Shown one piece after another: positions 1 through 6,371 of a stretch of DNA of 6,685 bases. Source of the stretch: DATBAK01 sp036787815 (GTDB taxonomy: Bacteria; Actinomycetota; Acidimicrobiia; IMCC26256; PALSA-610); assembly GCA_036787815.1 (NCBI GenBank), contig DAIQOP010000226.1, positions 1-6,685 on the forward strand, written 5' to 3'. The position numbers were made by a program, and so were the translations under genes. Under the pieces are notes generated by a model. The model worked only from the letters and a program-made list of their open reading frames with translations, was not told where the DNA came from and did no database searches. Position 1 is the stretch's first letter. Every line of letters starts with the position of its first letter.

Positions 1-60
1 CTGACCGGCGACGCGCTCGCGGCCGACCCGACATGCGCCTACGCCCCTGCCGCCAGCTGA
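1..60 (+). CDS. Possible 3' end of an upstream rightward gene (partial)
   Basis: Frame 1 is open from the window edge and ends in TGA at 58-60, giving a 19-residue tail (LTGDALAADPTCAYAPAAS). The Ala/Asp/Pro-rich composition is compatible with an actinobacterial C-terminus, but the piece is too short to assign a family or even to be sure it is coding. Frame 2 has a stop at 2-4. If the tail is real, the gene runs in the same direction as the zinc-ribbon gene that follows about 108 bp later. No function can be given. Confidence 0.25.
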   Translation: MTGDALAADPTCAYAPAAS

Positions 61-167
61 CACCAGAAGTCAGAGGACCGCGTTCGCGAGTTGGGACGAA
101 CGGCCCTATCCCCGAGCTCCGGAAAGTGCTCATCGTGGGTGTACTCGACGATCGCGGGGGGTGCGCC

Positions 168-458
168 GTGGTCCGCGATGCCTTCTTGACTGCGGAGCTC
201 GCAGAGTTTTGGGTCCGGTCGCGTGGCTGCCCGATCTGCGACGAGGAGCTTCACGCGGTGGCCAGCGTCACGCCCTCGCAGCACTGGCTGTGCCCCGCCT
301 GCGGTCACTGCTGGGCGCTGGTGCACGGTCACCTGCACAGTGTCGACGCGTTGACGTGCCAAGGCTGCGCGGCCCGCACGAAGGCCGAGTGCCTCTCGCT
401 GTTCGCCGCACGCTTCCCAGCGTTCACGGGTGGTGGCCTACCGGACGAGGCAACGTAG
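168..458 (+). CDS. Small Cys-rich zinc-ribbon protein
   Basis: This is a 96-residue soluble protein with no signal peptide or membrane segment. From the chosen GTG start, it has C21-P-I-C24, then C42-P-A-C45 with C48, then C64-Q-G-C67 and C75. The first two pairs form a treble-clef or zinc-ribbon type arrangement (CPxC, 17 residues, CPxC), and the later Cys residues could complete a second metal site. The 17-residue gap is shorter than the roughly 29 residues of rubredoxin, so a rubredoxin is unlikely. I chose GTG at 168 because a GGGGGG run (156-161) lies six bases upstream and the metal-binding part begins soon after. The frame is open upstream to an ATG at 33, with GTG codons at 126 and 135, so the start is not certain. 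The gene ends 22 bp from the convergent ferredoxin gene, whose C-terminal tail has a similar CPxC...W-x-C-x2-C pattern. Its function is unknown; protein or nucleic-acid contact, or metal handling, are all possible. Confidence 0.55.
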   Translation: MVRDAFLTAELAEFWVRSRGCPICDEELHAVASVTPSQHWLCPACGHCWALVHGHLHSVDALTCQGCAARTKAECLSLFAARFPAFTGGGLPDEAT

Positions 459-480
459 CCACCGGGCCGGTTCACCGAAG
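459..480. other. Convergent gap between zinc-ribbon gene and ferredoxin gene
   Basis: These 22 bp separate two facing stop codons. An inverted pair CCACC (459-463) and GGTGG (484-488) brackets a small CGGT/ACCG inverted repeat (468-471 and 474-477). The inner loop is only two bases and there is no T-run on either strand. Any shared bidirectional terminator would therefore be weak or Rho-dependent. I do not claim a terminator here. Confidence 0.2.
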
Positions 481-894
481 TCAGGTGGTCGGGCTTCCCG
501 CGGTCTGGCGAGTAGTACCCGACATTCGCGCCTTCGGACACACGACGCGCGTCTCGAGGTCGCAGCGCGCGCAACGCCACTCACCGGAGCCTGGCGGCTT
601 CCACAGTGCGCTGTTGCACTTCGGGCAGCGGGCCCAGCCCTCGGTGCACGCCCAGCCCGAGAGCCGGCGACTCGAGAGCGGGCACCCGCGCGAGCGACAC
701 ACGGCCCAGCGCGGGTCCGGTCCGAGGACCCCTCGCGGGCACACCGGCGCGCACGACCAACAGTCGTTGCATTCGAGCGCCGCGACCTCGTAGGGCATGG
801 CTGCGCCGACGGCGGCGAGGCGGATCGCGCCGCGAGGACACGCCGAGACGCACGCGCCGCAACCGTCACACCCGGGACGAATGCCGAAGCTCAC
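481..894 (-). CDS. Ferredoxin, 2x[4Fe-4S], with C-terminal zinc-ribbon-like tail
   Basis: This is a 137-residue cytoplasmic electron-transfer protein. Two bacterial-type ferredoxin motifs are visible: C9-x2-C12-x2-C15-x3-C19-P and C42-x2-C45-x2-C48-x3-C52-P, each followed by RG. By family knowledge, the fourth Cys of each motif is exchanged between clusters, giving two [4Fe-4S] centres. After the domain (about residue 57) comes an extra segment of some 80 residues. It holds C66-x4-C71, C83 and a zinc-ribbon pattern C90-P-K-C93, 14 residues, C108-A-R-C111, with C119 further on. Simple ferredoxins of this type are usually 55-80 residues, so the tail is an addition. The frame is open upstream to 1065, but GTG at 894-892 is preferred: it is preceded by a GGGGGG Shine-Dalgarno run four bases away and places the first cluster Cys at residue 9, as usual. 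The gene is transcribed divergently from the molybdoenzyme operon and may supply or accept its electrons (inference). Confidence 0.85.
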   Translation of the reverse strand: MSFGIRPGCDGCGACVSACPRGAIRLAAVGAAMPYEVAALECNDCWSCAPVCPRGVLGPDPRWAVCRSRGCPLSSRRLSGWACTEGWARCPKCNSALWKPPGSGEWRCARCDLETRVVCPKARMSGTTRQTAGSPTT

Positions 895-957
895 TGCACC
901 CCCCGATCTGTCGCACACCGGTCTTCGCTTCGTACCAGCTTGGGCAGGCTGTGAACA

Positions 958-971
958 GGGCCGAAGGGCCC
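958..971. other. GC-rich inverted repeat in the divergent gap
   Basis: GGGCC (958-962), a four-base GAAG loop, then GGCCC (967-971) form a perfect 5-bp GC stem. It lies upstream of the forward -35 element and, if the leftward promoter proposed here is used, inside the ferredoxin leader RNA. No T-tail follows on either strand, so it is not an intrinsic terminator. It could be an operator half-site pair, a leader hairpin, or chance in GC-rich DNA. Confidence 0.3.
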
Positions 972-993
972 ACCGTGGTCGAACCCCGACATG

Positions 994-1022
994 TTGACAA
1001 TCATAGCCAGAGTTTCTAGGGT
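994..1022 (+). promoter_or_regulatory. Sigma-70-type promoter of the molybdoenzyme operon
   Basis: A perfect -35 hexamer TTGACA (994-999) is followed by a 17-bp spacer and TAGGGT (1017-1022). The latter fits the relaxed actinobacterial -10 pattern TAnnnT. The region is the most AT-rich stretch near the operon. Transcription would begin near 1029, giving a leader of about 35 nt before the ATG at 1064. Confidence 0.65.
1000..1005 (-). promoter_or_regulatory. Possible -10 element (TATGAT) of the ferredoxin gene
   Basis: Read leftward, the sequence is TATGAT, five of six matches to the consensus -10, preceded by TGGC (near an extended -10 TG). No convincing -35 lies 16-18 bp upstream on that strand. 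If used, transcription would begin near 993 and leave about 99 nt before the GTG start at 894. The element sits entirely in the spacer of the forward promoter, so the two would compete for polymerase. This call is tentative. Confidence 0.3.
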
Positions 1023-1052
1023 TTCGGTCGGAACACTGGCGCGATACGTCGT

Positions 1053-1058
1053 GAGGGG
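1053..1058 (+). promoter_or_regulatory. Ribosome binding site of the molybdoenzyme gene
   Basis: GAGGGG lies five bases before the ATG at 1064. This supports that start and hence a mature N-terminus without a signal peptide. Confidence 0.6.
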
Positions 1059-1063
1059 CCAGC

Positions 1064-3817
1064 ATGGCAACCGCGACCGAGGACCACTATCGGAGTCGGT
1101 GGACGTGGGACCGCGTCGCGTGGGGTACGCACTGCGTGAACTGTCTCGCCACGTGCCCGTATCGGGTGTTCGTGCGCGATGGTCAGGCGGCCTTCGAAGA
1201 GACCGGCGGCTCGCTCGACGCGATCGAGGACCGCGTTCCCGACCTCAACCCCCTCGGGTGCCAGAAGGGGAGCGCGTGGAGCCTCCAGCTCACGAGCGAG
1301 GACCGCGTTCTCCACCCGCTGCGTCGCGTCGGCGAACGGGGCAGCGGTGCATGGGAGGAGATCACCTGGGACGAGGCCCTGACGACCGTCGCCGACGCGC
1401 TGCTCGAGGCGATCGACTTCGAGGGGCCGGAGTCGATCGTGTTCGAGGAGTCGGTCGAGGGCGGGCTCCTCACCCAGGCGCCGGTCATGCGCTTCGCGGG
1501 ATTGCTCGGCGCGGTGACGCTCGACGCCAACGGTCTCGTGAACGACTTCCCGACCGGTCACCACATCACGTTCGGCAAGTTCTCTTGCGCGAGCAGCGTG
1601 GACGACACGTTCCACTCCGACGTCGTGCTCTGCTGGCACTCGAACCCGGCGTACACCTCGATTCCCTACTTCCACTACGTGGCCGAGGCGCGCTACCGCG
1701 GCGCGCGCGTCGTCGCCATCGCGCCCGACTACAACGCGACCGCCGTGTTCGCCGATCAATACGTCCCGCTGAAGCCGGGGACGGACGCCGCGCTTGCGCT
1801 TGCGATGTGCCGCGTGATCCTCGACGAAGACCTCGCCGATCTCGACTTCGTGCGCGCGCAGACCGACCTGCCGCTCCTCGTGCTCGTCGAGACCGGCCGG
1901 TTCCTCCGCGGCAACGACGTCGAGGCCGGTGACCGGGAGGACCGCTTCTTCCATTGGGACTCCGAGGACGGGTTGCGGGCCGCGCCGCGCGACACGCTCG
2001 ACCTCGGCGGGAGGTCGCCCGCGCTCGAGGGCCGTTGGACGGTCACGCTCCACGACGGTACCGAGGCCGAGGTCACGACGGTCTTCGCCCTGTTGCGCGA
2101 ACGGCTTGCCGTCTACACCCCCGAGCACGCCGCCGAGGTGTGCGGCGCGTCGCCCGAGACGATCCGCGAGCTCGCCCGCACGATCGCGCGCGGCCGCACG
2201 AAGATCCTCGAGGGCTTCAACGCGGCGAAGTACTACCACGGCGACCTCATGGAGCGGTCCATGTGCCTGCTCCTCGCGCTCACCGGAAACTGGGGGAAGC
2301 CCGGCACCGGAATCACGGGTCTGGCGCTCGCCGGTCTCGACGGCTTCTTCCTCTTCCCGATGAAGACGCGGCGCGGCGTCGACGAGACCGCGCGCATCAT
2401 CGACGGCATCGACGGCGCGATCGCGACGATCCGCGCCCAGGACACCGACGCGAGCGACGAGATCATCGGGAACCAGCTCCTCGCGATGTCGGTCGTGGCC
2501 GGCACCTCGACGCCGCCCGCGTTCTTCAACTACCACCACTGCGGCTACCGCGACTCGTGGAACCGGGCCGAGTGGTCGGACCCCGCGATGACCCGCAGCT
2601 TCGACGAGTACCTCAACGACGCGGTGCAGCGCGGCTGGTGGGGTGGGCTCACCCGGCCGGGCAAGGACGTCGATCCACAGGTGCTGTTCCTCGTCGGCAC
2701 GAACCCGCTGCGCCGGTCTCGAGGCGGGCGGGCCCGACTGCTCGACGAGCTGTGGCCGAAGCTCGAGCTCGTCGTCGTGGCCGACTTCCGGCTCTCGACC
2801 ACCGCGATGCACGCGGACATCGTGCTGCCGGTCGCGATGCAGTACGAACGCCCGAACCTGCAGTACACGATCTCGCACACGTTCCACCTCGGGTTCTCCG
2901 ACGCCGCCGTCGAGCCCCCCGGAGAGGCGAAGACCGAGTGGGAGATCTTCCGGCTGCTCGCCCGGCGTGTGCAGGAGCTCGCGATCGAGCGCGGCCTCAC
3001 CGAGTACCTCGACGGTCGCCGCCAGCAACGCCGCCTCGACGGCCTCGAGGCGGCGTTCACCGCGAACGGTGCGTGGGAGCGCGAGGAGGACGTCCTCGAC
3101 GAGTGGGTGCGCGACTCCGCCGAGGTCGGGACGCTTCCCGCGGGGACCTCGATCGAGACGCTGCGCCAAGATGGGAGCGTGCGCTTCACCGGCCTCGGCA
3201 TGTTCGCACCCGGGCTGTCGCTCGCGACCGACGTCGAGCCCGACCGCGTGCTCAGCGCGTACACGTGGCACGTCGAGCGCGGCGTGCCGTTCCCGACGCT
3301 CACGCGACGCGCCCAGTTCTATGTCGACCACCCCTGGTTCCTCGAGGCCGACGAGGGCCTCCCGCGCCACAAGGATCCGCCGAAGGCGGGCGGCGACTAC
3401 CCGCTCGCGCTCACGAGCGGCCACTCGCGCTGGACGGTGCACTCGATCGCGATGGGCAACCGCGTGCTGCTGGGGACCCACCGCGGGCAGCCGCTCGTGG
3501 TGCTCGGGACCGACGATGCGGCGGCCCGCGGCGTCGAGGACGGCGACACCGTGCGGGTCAGGAACGACCTCGGTGCGTTCCAGGCGATGGCGCGGGTGAC
3601 CGGGCGGGTGCGTCCGGGCCAGCTGATCGTCTACAACGGCTTCGAGCCCCACATGTTCGAGGGTTGGCAGGGCTCGAACGAGGTGGAGCCGGGGATGGTG
3701 AAGTGGCTCCACCTGGTGAGCCGCTACGGCCATCTGCGCTACCTGCCGTTCGGGGGGCAGCCCGTCCCGTCCGACCGGGCCGTGTACGTGGAAGTCGAGA
3801 GAGTGGAGGAGCGATGA
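1064..3817 (+). CDS. Molybdopterin oxidoreductase, catalytic subunit (type II DMSO reductase group)
   Basis: This 917-residue protein should bind a bis-molybdopterin guanine dinucleotide Mo (or W) cofactor and one [4Fe-4S] cluster. The cluster motif is H23-x3-C27-x3-C31, then 34 residues to C66 (NPLGCQKG). This is the spacing of NarG and differs from formate dehydrogenases and NapA, where the last gap is shorter. The stretch D180-D181 followed by W191-x-S-N aligns by eye with the NarG segment bearing its Asp Mo ligand, and D181 is the best counterpart. Further on are the family signature PDYNATAVFADQYVPLKPG (221-239) and GNWGKPGTG (near 409). The C-terminal dinucleotide-binding domain spans about 778-870 (TSGHSRW, DGDTVRVRND). 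There is no twin-arginine leader, unlike the periplasmic relatives EbdA, DdhA and SerA, so it probably acts in the cytoplasm. It heads an operon with a 4-bp stop/start overlap to the next gene. No beta (four-cluster), gamma or chaperone subunit is encoded here. The substrate is unknown; hydrocarbon or steroid hydroxylation, oxyanion reduction and acyl-CoA oxidation all occur in the wider family. Confidence 0.9.
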   Translation: MATATEDHYRSRWTWDRVAWGTHCVNCLATCPYRVFVRDGQAAFEETGGSLDAIEDRVPDLNPLGCQKGSAWSLQLTSEDRVLHPLRRVGERGSGAWEEITWDEALTTVADALLEAIDFEGPESIVFEESVEGGLLTQAPVMRFAGLLGAVTLDANGLVNDFPTGHHITFGKFSCASSVDDTFHSDVVLCWHSNPAYTSIPYFHYVAEARYRGARVVAIAPDYNATAVFADQYVPLKPGTDAALALAMCRVILDEDLADLDFVRAQTDLPLLVLVETGRFLRGNDVEAGDREDRFFHWDSEDGLRAAPRDTLDLGGRSPALEGRWTVTLHDGTEAEVTTVFALLRERLAVYTPEHAAEVCGASPETIRELARTIARGRTKILEGFNAAKYYHGDLMERSMCLLLALTGNWGKPGTGITGLALAGLDGFFLFPMKTRRGVDETARIIDGIDGAIATIRAQDTDASDEIIGNQLLAMSVVAGTSTPPAFFNYHHCGYRDSWNRAEWSDPAMTRSFDEYLNDAVQRGWWGGLTRPGKDVDPQVLFLVGTNPLRRSRGGRARLLDELWPKLELVVVADFRLSTTAMHADIVLPVAMQYERPNLQYTISHTFHLGFSDAAVEPPGEAKTEWEIFRLLARRVQELAIERGLTEYLDGRRQQRRLDGLEAAFTANGAWEREEDVLDEWVRDSAEVGTLPAGTSIETLRQDGSVRFTGLGMFAPGLSLATDVEPDRVLSAYTWHVERGVPFPTLTRRAQFYVDHPWFLEADEGLPRHKDPPKAGGDYPLALTSGHSRWTVHSIAMGNRVLLGTHRGQPLVVLGTDDAAARGVEDGDTVRVRNDLGAFQAMARVTGRVRPGQLIVYNGFEPHMFEGWQGSNEVEPGMVKWLHLVSRYGHLRYLPFGGQPVPSDRAVYVEVERVEER

Positions 3818-5295
3818 CCGCGTCGGAACCCCGCCCCGGCTACCACCACGAGACGCGGCCCGCGCCCGTGGAGCCGCATGAGCAGGCGTTGCTCGCGCGT
3901 GCGTTCGAGCAGACGCCGTCGTTGTTCCGCGTGCTCTCCACGCTGCGCACGCGGCGCATGGGGCTCGGGTACCGCAGCGAGACCGGCGAGGCCGAGACGT
4001 TCACGTGGGCCGGGGGCCGTACCGTGACCCAACCGCGCGGACCGCTCGCGTGGAGCTCCCCCGCGCCCGTGGTGCGCCTCTCCGAGGTCGAGGAGGCGCT
4101 CCTCGCGTGGGCCGCGCTCGGTCCCAACGGGGTCGCGCTCGCCGATGTTGCCGTGCACGGCGGCCTGTCGGGGCTCCTCTCCTGGGCCGGCCGCACCGTG
4201 CCCGCGTCGTCGAACGACCTCTCGGTGGACCTCTTCGTGGTGAACGACGATGGCGTGTCGCTCTACCGGCCCGCGCCCGAGCGGCTCGCACCGGTCGAGA
4301 TCGCGGGGCCGGACGACTACGGAAAGGTGCTCCACTGGTACCGCGCCGACCGCAGCCTGGTGGACCCGCAGCGGCCCGACGTCGGGTGGCGCACCGCGCC
4401 CGAGGGCACGAACAACGTCAACGCGATGGGCCCCGGCCAGTACAACCTGAACCGTCCGGGCAGCACGTGGTTCGTGCCGGTCGGTGACGTCGGGCTCGAG
4501 TGGTACAACATGCTGCTCTCGTCGTACGAGTGGTCCGGCTTCTACCTGATGGACCCCGATACGGGGAAGCCCGCGGGCTGCGACGAGTGGATCCGCCCCG
4601 GCTTCCTCGAGGTCGGGTTCCCGCTCCCCGTCTTCGACGAGCTCGCGCTCATCCTGCATGCGAGTCAGGCCGCGTGCGTCGTGCAGAACATCCGCCTCGC
4701 GGCCGAGGCGCTCGGGCTCGGCGCGTGGCCGGTGGGCTCGTACGCCGACGACCTACTGCTCGGCGCGTACCCCGAGGTCGCGCGAGGTCTCGGCTTCACG
4801 TTCCTCGAGCGCGACGACGCGCGCAACCCCGCGAAGACGGTCACGTGCCTCGGACGGCCCGGGGTGAAGGAACCGGTCGTGGTGCCGTCACCGCAGTTCC
4901 CGACCGCGGCCGACGCGGTCCGGCACGTCAAGGAGTTGCGGTACCGCGCGGGAGCACCGCTCGCACGCGACGCCAACTGGGACGAGCGCAACGGCGGCCC
5001 GTACGCGAGCGAGACCGTGCGCGAGATCCTCGAGAGTCCGAGGGCGCACATCCCCGACTGGGTCGAAGCCGCAGCCATCGACACCGTCGAGTACATCGTC
5101 GACAAGTACGGCTGCTGCCCCGCGTACGTGAGCCCCGTGCGCGCGAAGTTCTCGGTCCAGGTCCATCACGTGGACCCGGACTTCTACCGGCGCTTCCAGA
5201 GTCACGACGGCGAGCAGGTGGCGGTGACGCCCGCCATCACGGAGCACTTCGCCGCCTGGCATCCGGGGGAGCCCGACCCGACGGGACGTGTGTGA
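3814..5295 (+). CDS. Nitroreductase-fold (SagB-type-like) flavoprotein, uncertain
   Basis: This 493-residue protein probably binds FMN and transfers hydride or electrons. The evidence is pattern-level. A segment with LSEVEEALLAWAALG (89-103), then RTVPASSN (127-134), then VDLFVVNDDGVSLYRPAPERL (138-158) follows the SagB-type order of helix, PS-rich FMN-contact loop, strand, and GlYhYdp-like strand. A later segment (about 283-316), QNIRLAAEALGLGAWPVG, resembles the conserved nitroreductase helix QNlxLAAxalGLG and the following G-x-y-D-D loop (309-313). The rest is unlike standard nitroreductases. There is a long middle insert (165-270) and a C-terminal part with YGCCP (432-436), HHVDPDFYRRF (451-461) and EHFAAWH (477-483), rich in His and aromatic residues. 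No signal peptide or membrane helix is seen. The ATG at 3814 overlaps the upstream TGA (ATGA) and follows GGAGGA (3805-3810), so translation is coupled to the molybdoenzyme. This suggests matched amounts and a shared reaction or complex. The gene ends by TGATG overlap with the next. The exact role is unknown. Confidence 0.6.
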   Translation: MTASEPRPGYHHETRPAPVEPHEQALLARAFEQTPSLFRVLSTLRTRRMGLGYRSETGEAETFTWAGGRTVTQPRGPLAWSSPAPVVRLSEVEEALLAWAALGPNGVALADVAVHGGLSGLLSWAGRTVPASSNDLSVDLFVVNDDGVSLYRPAPERLAPVEIAGPDDYGKVLHWYRADRSLVDPQRPDVGWRTAPEGTNNVNAMGPGQYNLNRPGSTWFVPVGDVGLEWYNMLLSSYEWSGFYLMDPDTGKPAGCDEWIRPGFLEVGFPLPVFDELALILHASQAACVVQNIRLAAEALGLGAWPVGSYADDLLLGAYPEVARGLGFTFLERDDARNPAKTVTCLGRPGVKEPVVVPSPQFPTAADAVRHVKELRYRAGAPLARDANWDERNGGPYASETVREILESPRAHIPDWVEAAAIDTVEYIVDKYGCCPAYVSPVRAKFSVQVHHVDPDFYRRFQSHDGEQVAVTPAITEHFAAWHPGEPDPTGRV

Positions 5296-5828
5296 TGCGC
5301 GGAGAGTGGATGGCTGTCGTCGCGATGTACTTCCACCTGCTCGGGATGGCCGCGTACGTCGGCGGCTCGCTGGTGATGGAGTTCGTGCTCGGTCCCGCGC
5401 AGAAGGCGATCCCGCCGGCCCAACAGCAGATGATGGGCGAGAAGACCGCGGATCGGTTCCTCGTGGTCGTGTGGGCGGCGCTCGGGCTCCTGCTGCTGAG
5501 CGGCATCCTCCAGACCTTCCCCGCCCGCACCGACAAGCTGCTCGTCGGCCACGGGCTCTTCGCCAGCTCGTACGGGCGCACGCTCTTCGTGATGATCCTG
5601 CTGTGGGTCGTCCTGGTGGTGAACGGTTCGATCATCACGTTCCTGCTGCGACCGAAGCTCAAGGGGAAGATGACCGCGCAGGTCGGCGCGGCGCAGGTGC
5701 AGAGCCGTCAGCAGGAGATGATCAAGGCCGCGTCGCGCATCACCCTCATCACGCGCATCGACCTCGTGATCGCGGTGCTCCTGCCGTTCGTGGGCGCGGG
5801 TCTCGTCGAGCACGCCGGCATCTTCTGA
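5295..5828 (+). CDS. Small four-helix membrane protein, CopD-like (paralogue 1, with His)
   Basis: This 177-residue protein has four predicted membrane helices, at about 7-32, 55-74, 94-118 and 150-170. Helix 1 reads MYFHLLGMAAYVGGSLVMEF, with H14 placed like the heme or metal His of CopD/DUF-type integral membrane families (xHxxxxxxWxGG pattern). Y93-G-R-T starts helix 3, and a charged Lys/Gln-rich loop (119-147) lies between helices 3 and 4. The family call is by helix pattern only. A role as a heme-b-type membrane electron carrier or quinone-linked anchor for the operon's redox enzymes is inference. The ATG at 5295 overlaps the previous TGA (TGATG). An alternative ATG at 5310 has GGAGAG three bases before it and would shorten the protein by five residues without touching helix 1. 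Confidence 0.8.
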   Translation: MRGEWMAVVAMYFHLLGMAAYVGGSLVMEFVLGPAQKAIPPAQQQMMGEKTADRFLVVVWAALGLLLLSGILQTFPARTDKLLVGHGLFASSYGRTLFVMILLWVVLVVNGSIITFLLRPKLKGKMTAQVGAAQVQSRQQEMIKAASRITLITRIDLVIAVLLPFVGAGLVEHAGIF

Positions 5829-5842
5829 GGACGGAGGCGCGG

Positions 5843-6349
5843 GTGACCTGGAATGGGCTGTGGGCGTACTTCGGGCTCCTGGCGTGGGCCGTCTACCTGG
5901 GCGGCGCCCTCACGATGGAGCTCGTGTGGCGGCCCGTGCAGGAGCACCTGCCGATGGCGCAGATCGGTGTCGCCTGTCAGCAGATGGGTCGCCGCTACCG
6001 GTGGGTCGCTCTGACCATGCTCATGCTGGCGGGCGGATCGGCCGTCGCGGAGCTCGCGGCGCGGGTCCCCCACGTGTCGCTGTCACCCGGCGATCGGTAC
6101 GGCCGAACGGTGCTCGTTGCCGGCGCGTGCTGGGTGACGCTGGTGGGGATCGTCGGGCTGATGGCGTTCCTCGCGCATCCCGCGCTGCACGTGCGGATGG
6201 CGAGCGACTTGGACCCCGAGGCGCGGGCCGCGGCGCGTGCTCGGGTTGCGCGCGCGATCGGGCGGATGGATCGCTGTTTGCGGGCCGAGCTCGTCGTCGC
6301 GCTCGTGGCGACGTTCGTGGTCGCGACCCTGACCGTGGGCGGGATCTGA
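5843..6349 (+). CDS. Small four-helix membrane protein, CopD-like (paralogue 2, His replaced)
   Basis: This 168-residue protein has four predicted helices, at about 5-29, 53-71, 88-112 and 149-167. It is clearly related to the preceding gene product. YFGLLAWAVYLGGALTMELV matches YFHLLGMAAYVGGSLVMEFV, both continue with P-x-Q and a Pro/Gln stretch, and both have YGRT before helix 3. It therefore looks like an ancient tandem duplicate. The helix 1 His of the first copy is Gly (G11) here; H112 and H116 after helix 3 are other possible ligands. The start is GTG at 5843 with GGAGG (5833-5837) five bases upstream, 14 bp after the previous stop. The two proteins may form a heterodimer in the membrane (inference). 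The stop overlaps an ATG that opens a 10-codon frame before the ligase gene. Confidence 0.8.
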   Translation: MTWNGLWAYFGLLAWAVYLGGALTMELVWRPVQEHLPMAQIGVACQQMGRRYRWVALTMLMLAGGSAVAELAARVPHVSLSPGDRYGRTVLVAGACWVTLVGIVGLMAFLAHPALHVRMASDLDPEARAAARARVARAIGRMDRCLRAELVVALVATFVVATLTVGGI

Positions 6350-6371
6350 TGCGTGCCGTGCCGACCGGATC

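Noticed and set aside
33..167. ATG at 33 as the start of the zinc-ribbon gene
   Set aside because: The extra 45 residues are Arg/Pro-rich and featureless, no Shine-Dalgarno precedes the ATG, and it would overlap the putative upstream gene end at 58-60. It remains possible but is less likely than GTG 168.
459..488. Intrinsic bidirectional terminator between the convergent genes
   Set aside because: The inverted repeats are short (CCACC/GGTGG and CGGT/ACCG), the inner loop is two bases, and no T-run follows on either strand.
895..1065. N-terminal extension of the ferredoxin to an ATG at 1065-1063
   Set aside because: It would run through the promoter region and add 57 residues of no family character. 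GTG at 894 has a strong G-run and gives the usual short N-terminus before the first cluster Cys.
1016..3733. 905-codon open frame on the minus strand opposite the molybdoenzyme gene
   Set aside because: It is a shadow produced by GC-rich third positions. The product is Arg/Val/Glu/His-rich without recognisable domains, and the plus-strand frame has clear family motifs throughout.
1954..3813. Upstream extension of the nitroreductase-like gene frame through the molybdoenzyme gene
   Set aside because: The extension translates to an Arg/Ala/Pro-rich shadow. Recognisable sequence begins at the ATG at 3814, which has GGAGGA in front.
1064..3817. Naming the molybdoenzyme narG, ebdA or another specific gene
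   Set aside because: The motifs define the type II group but not the substrate. The missing beta/gamma partners and absent Tat leader argue against simple transfer of any of these names.
3739..4659. 306-codon minus-strand frame opposite the nitroreductase-like gene
   Set aside because: The composition is typical of an antisense shadow (Arg, Val, His, Glu, Gly), with no domain and no ribosome site.
3814..5295. Reductive dehalogenase or radical enzyme identity for the 493-residue protein
   Set aside because: It has none of the ferredoxin-like Cys motifs of reductive dehalogenases and no CxxxCxxC. The only Cys pair is YGCCP.
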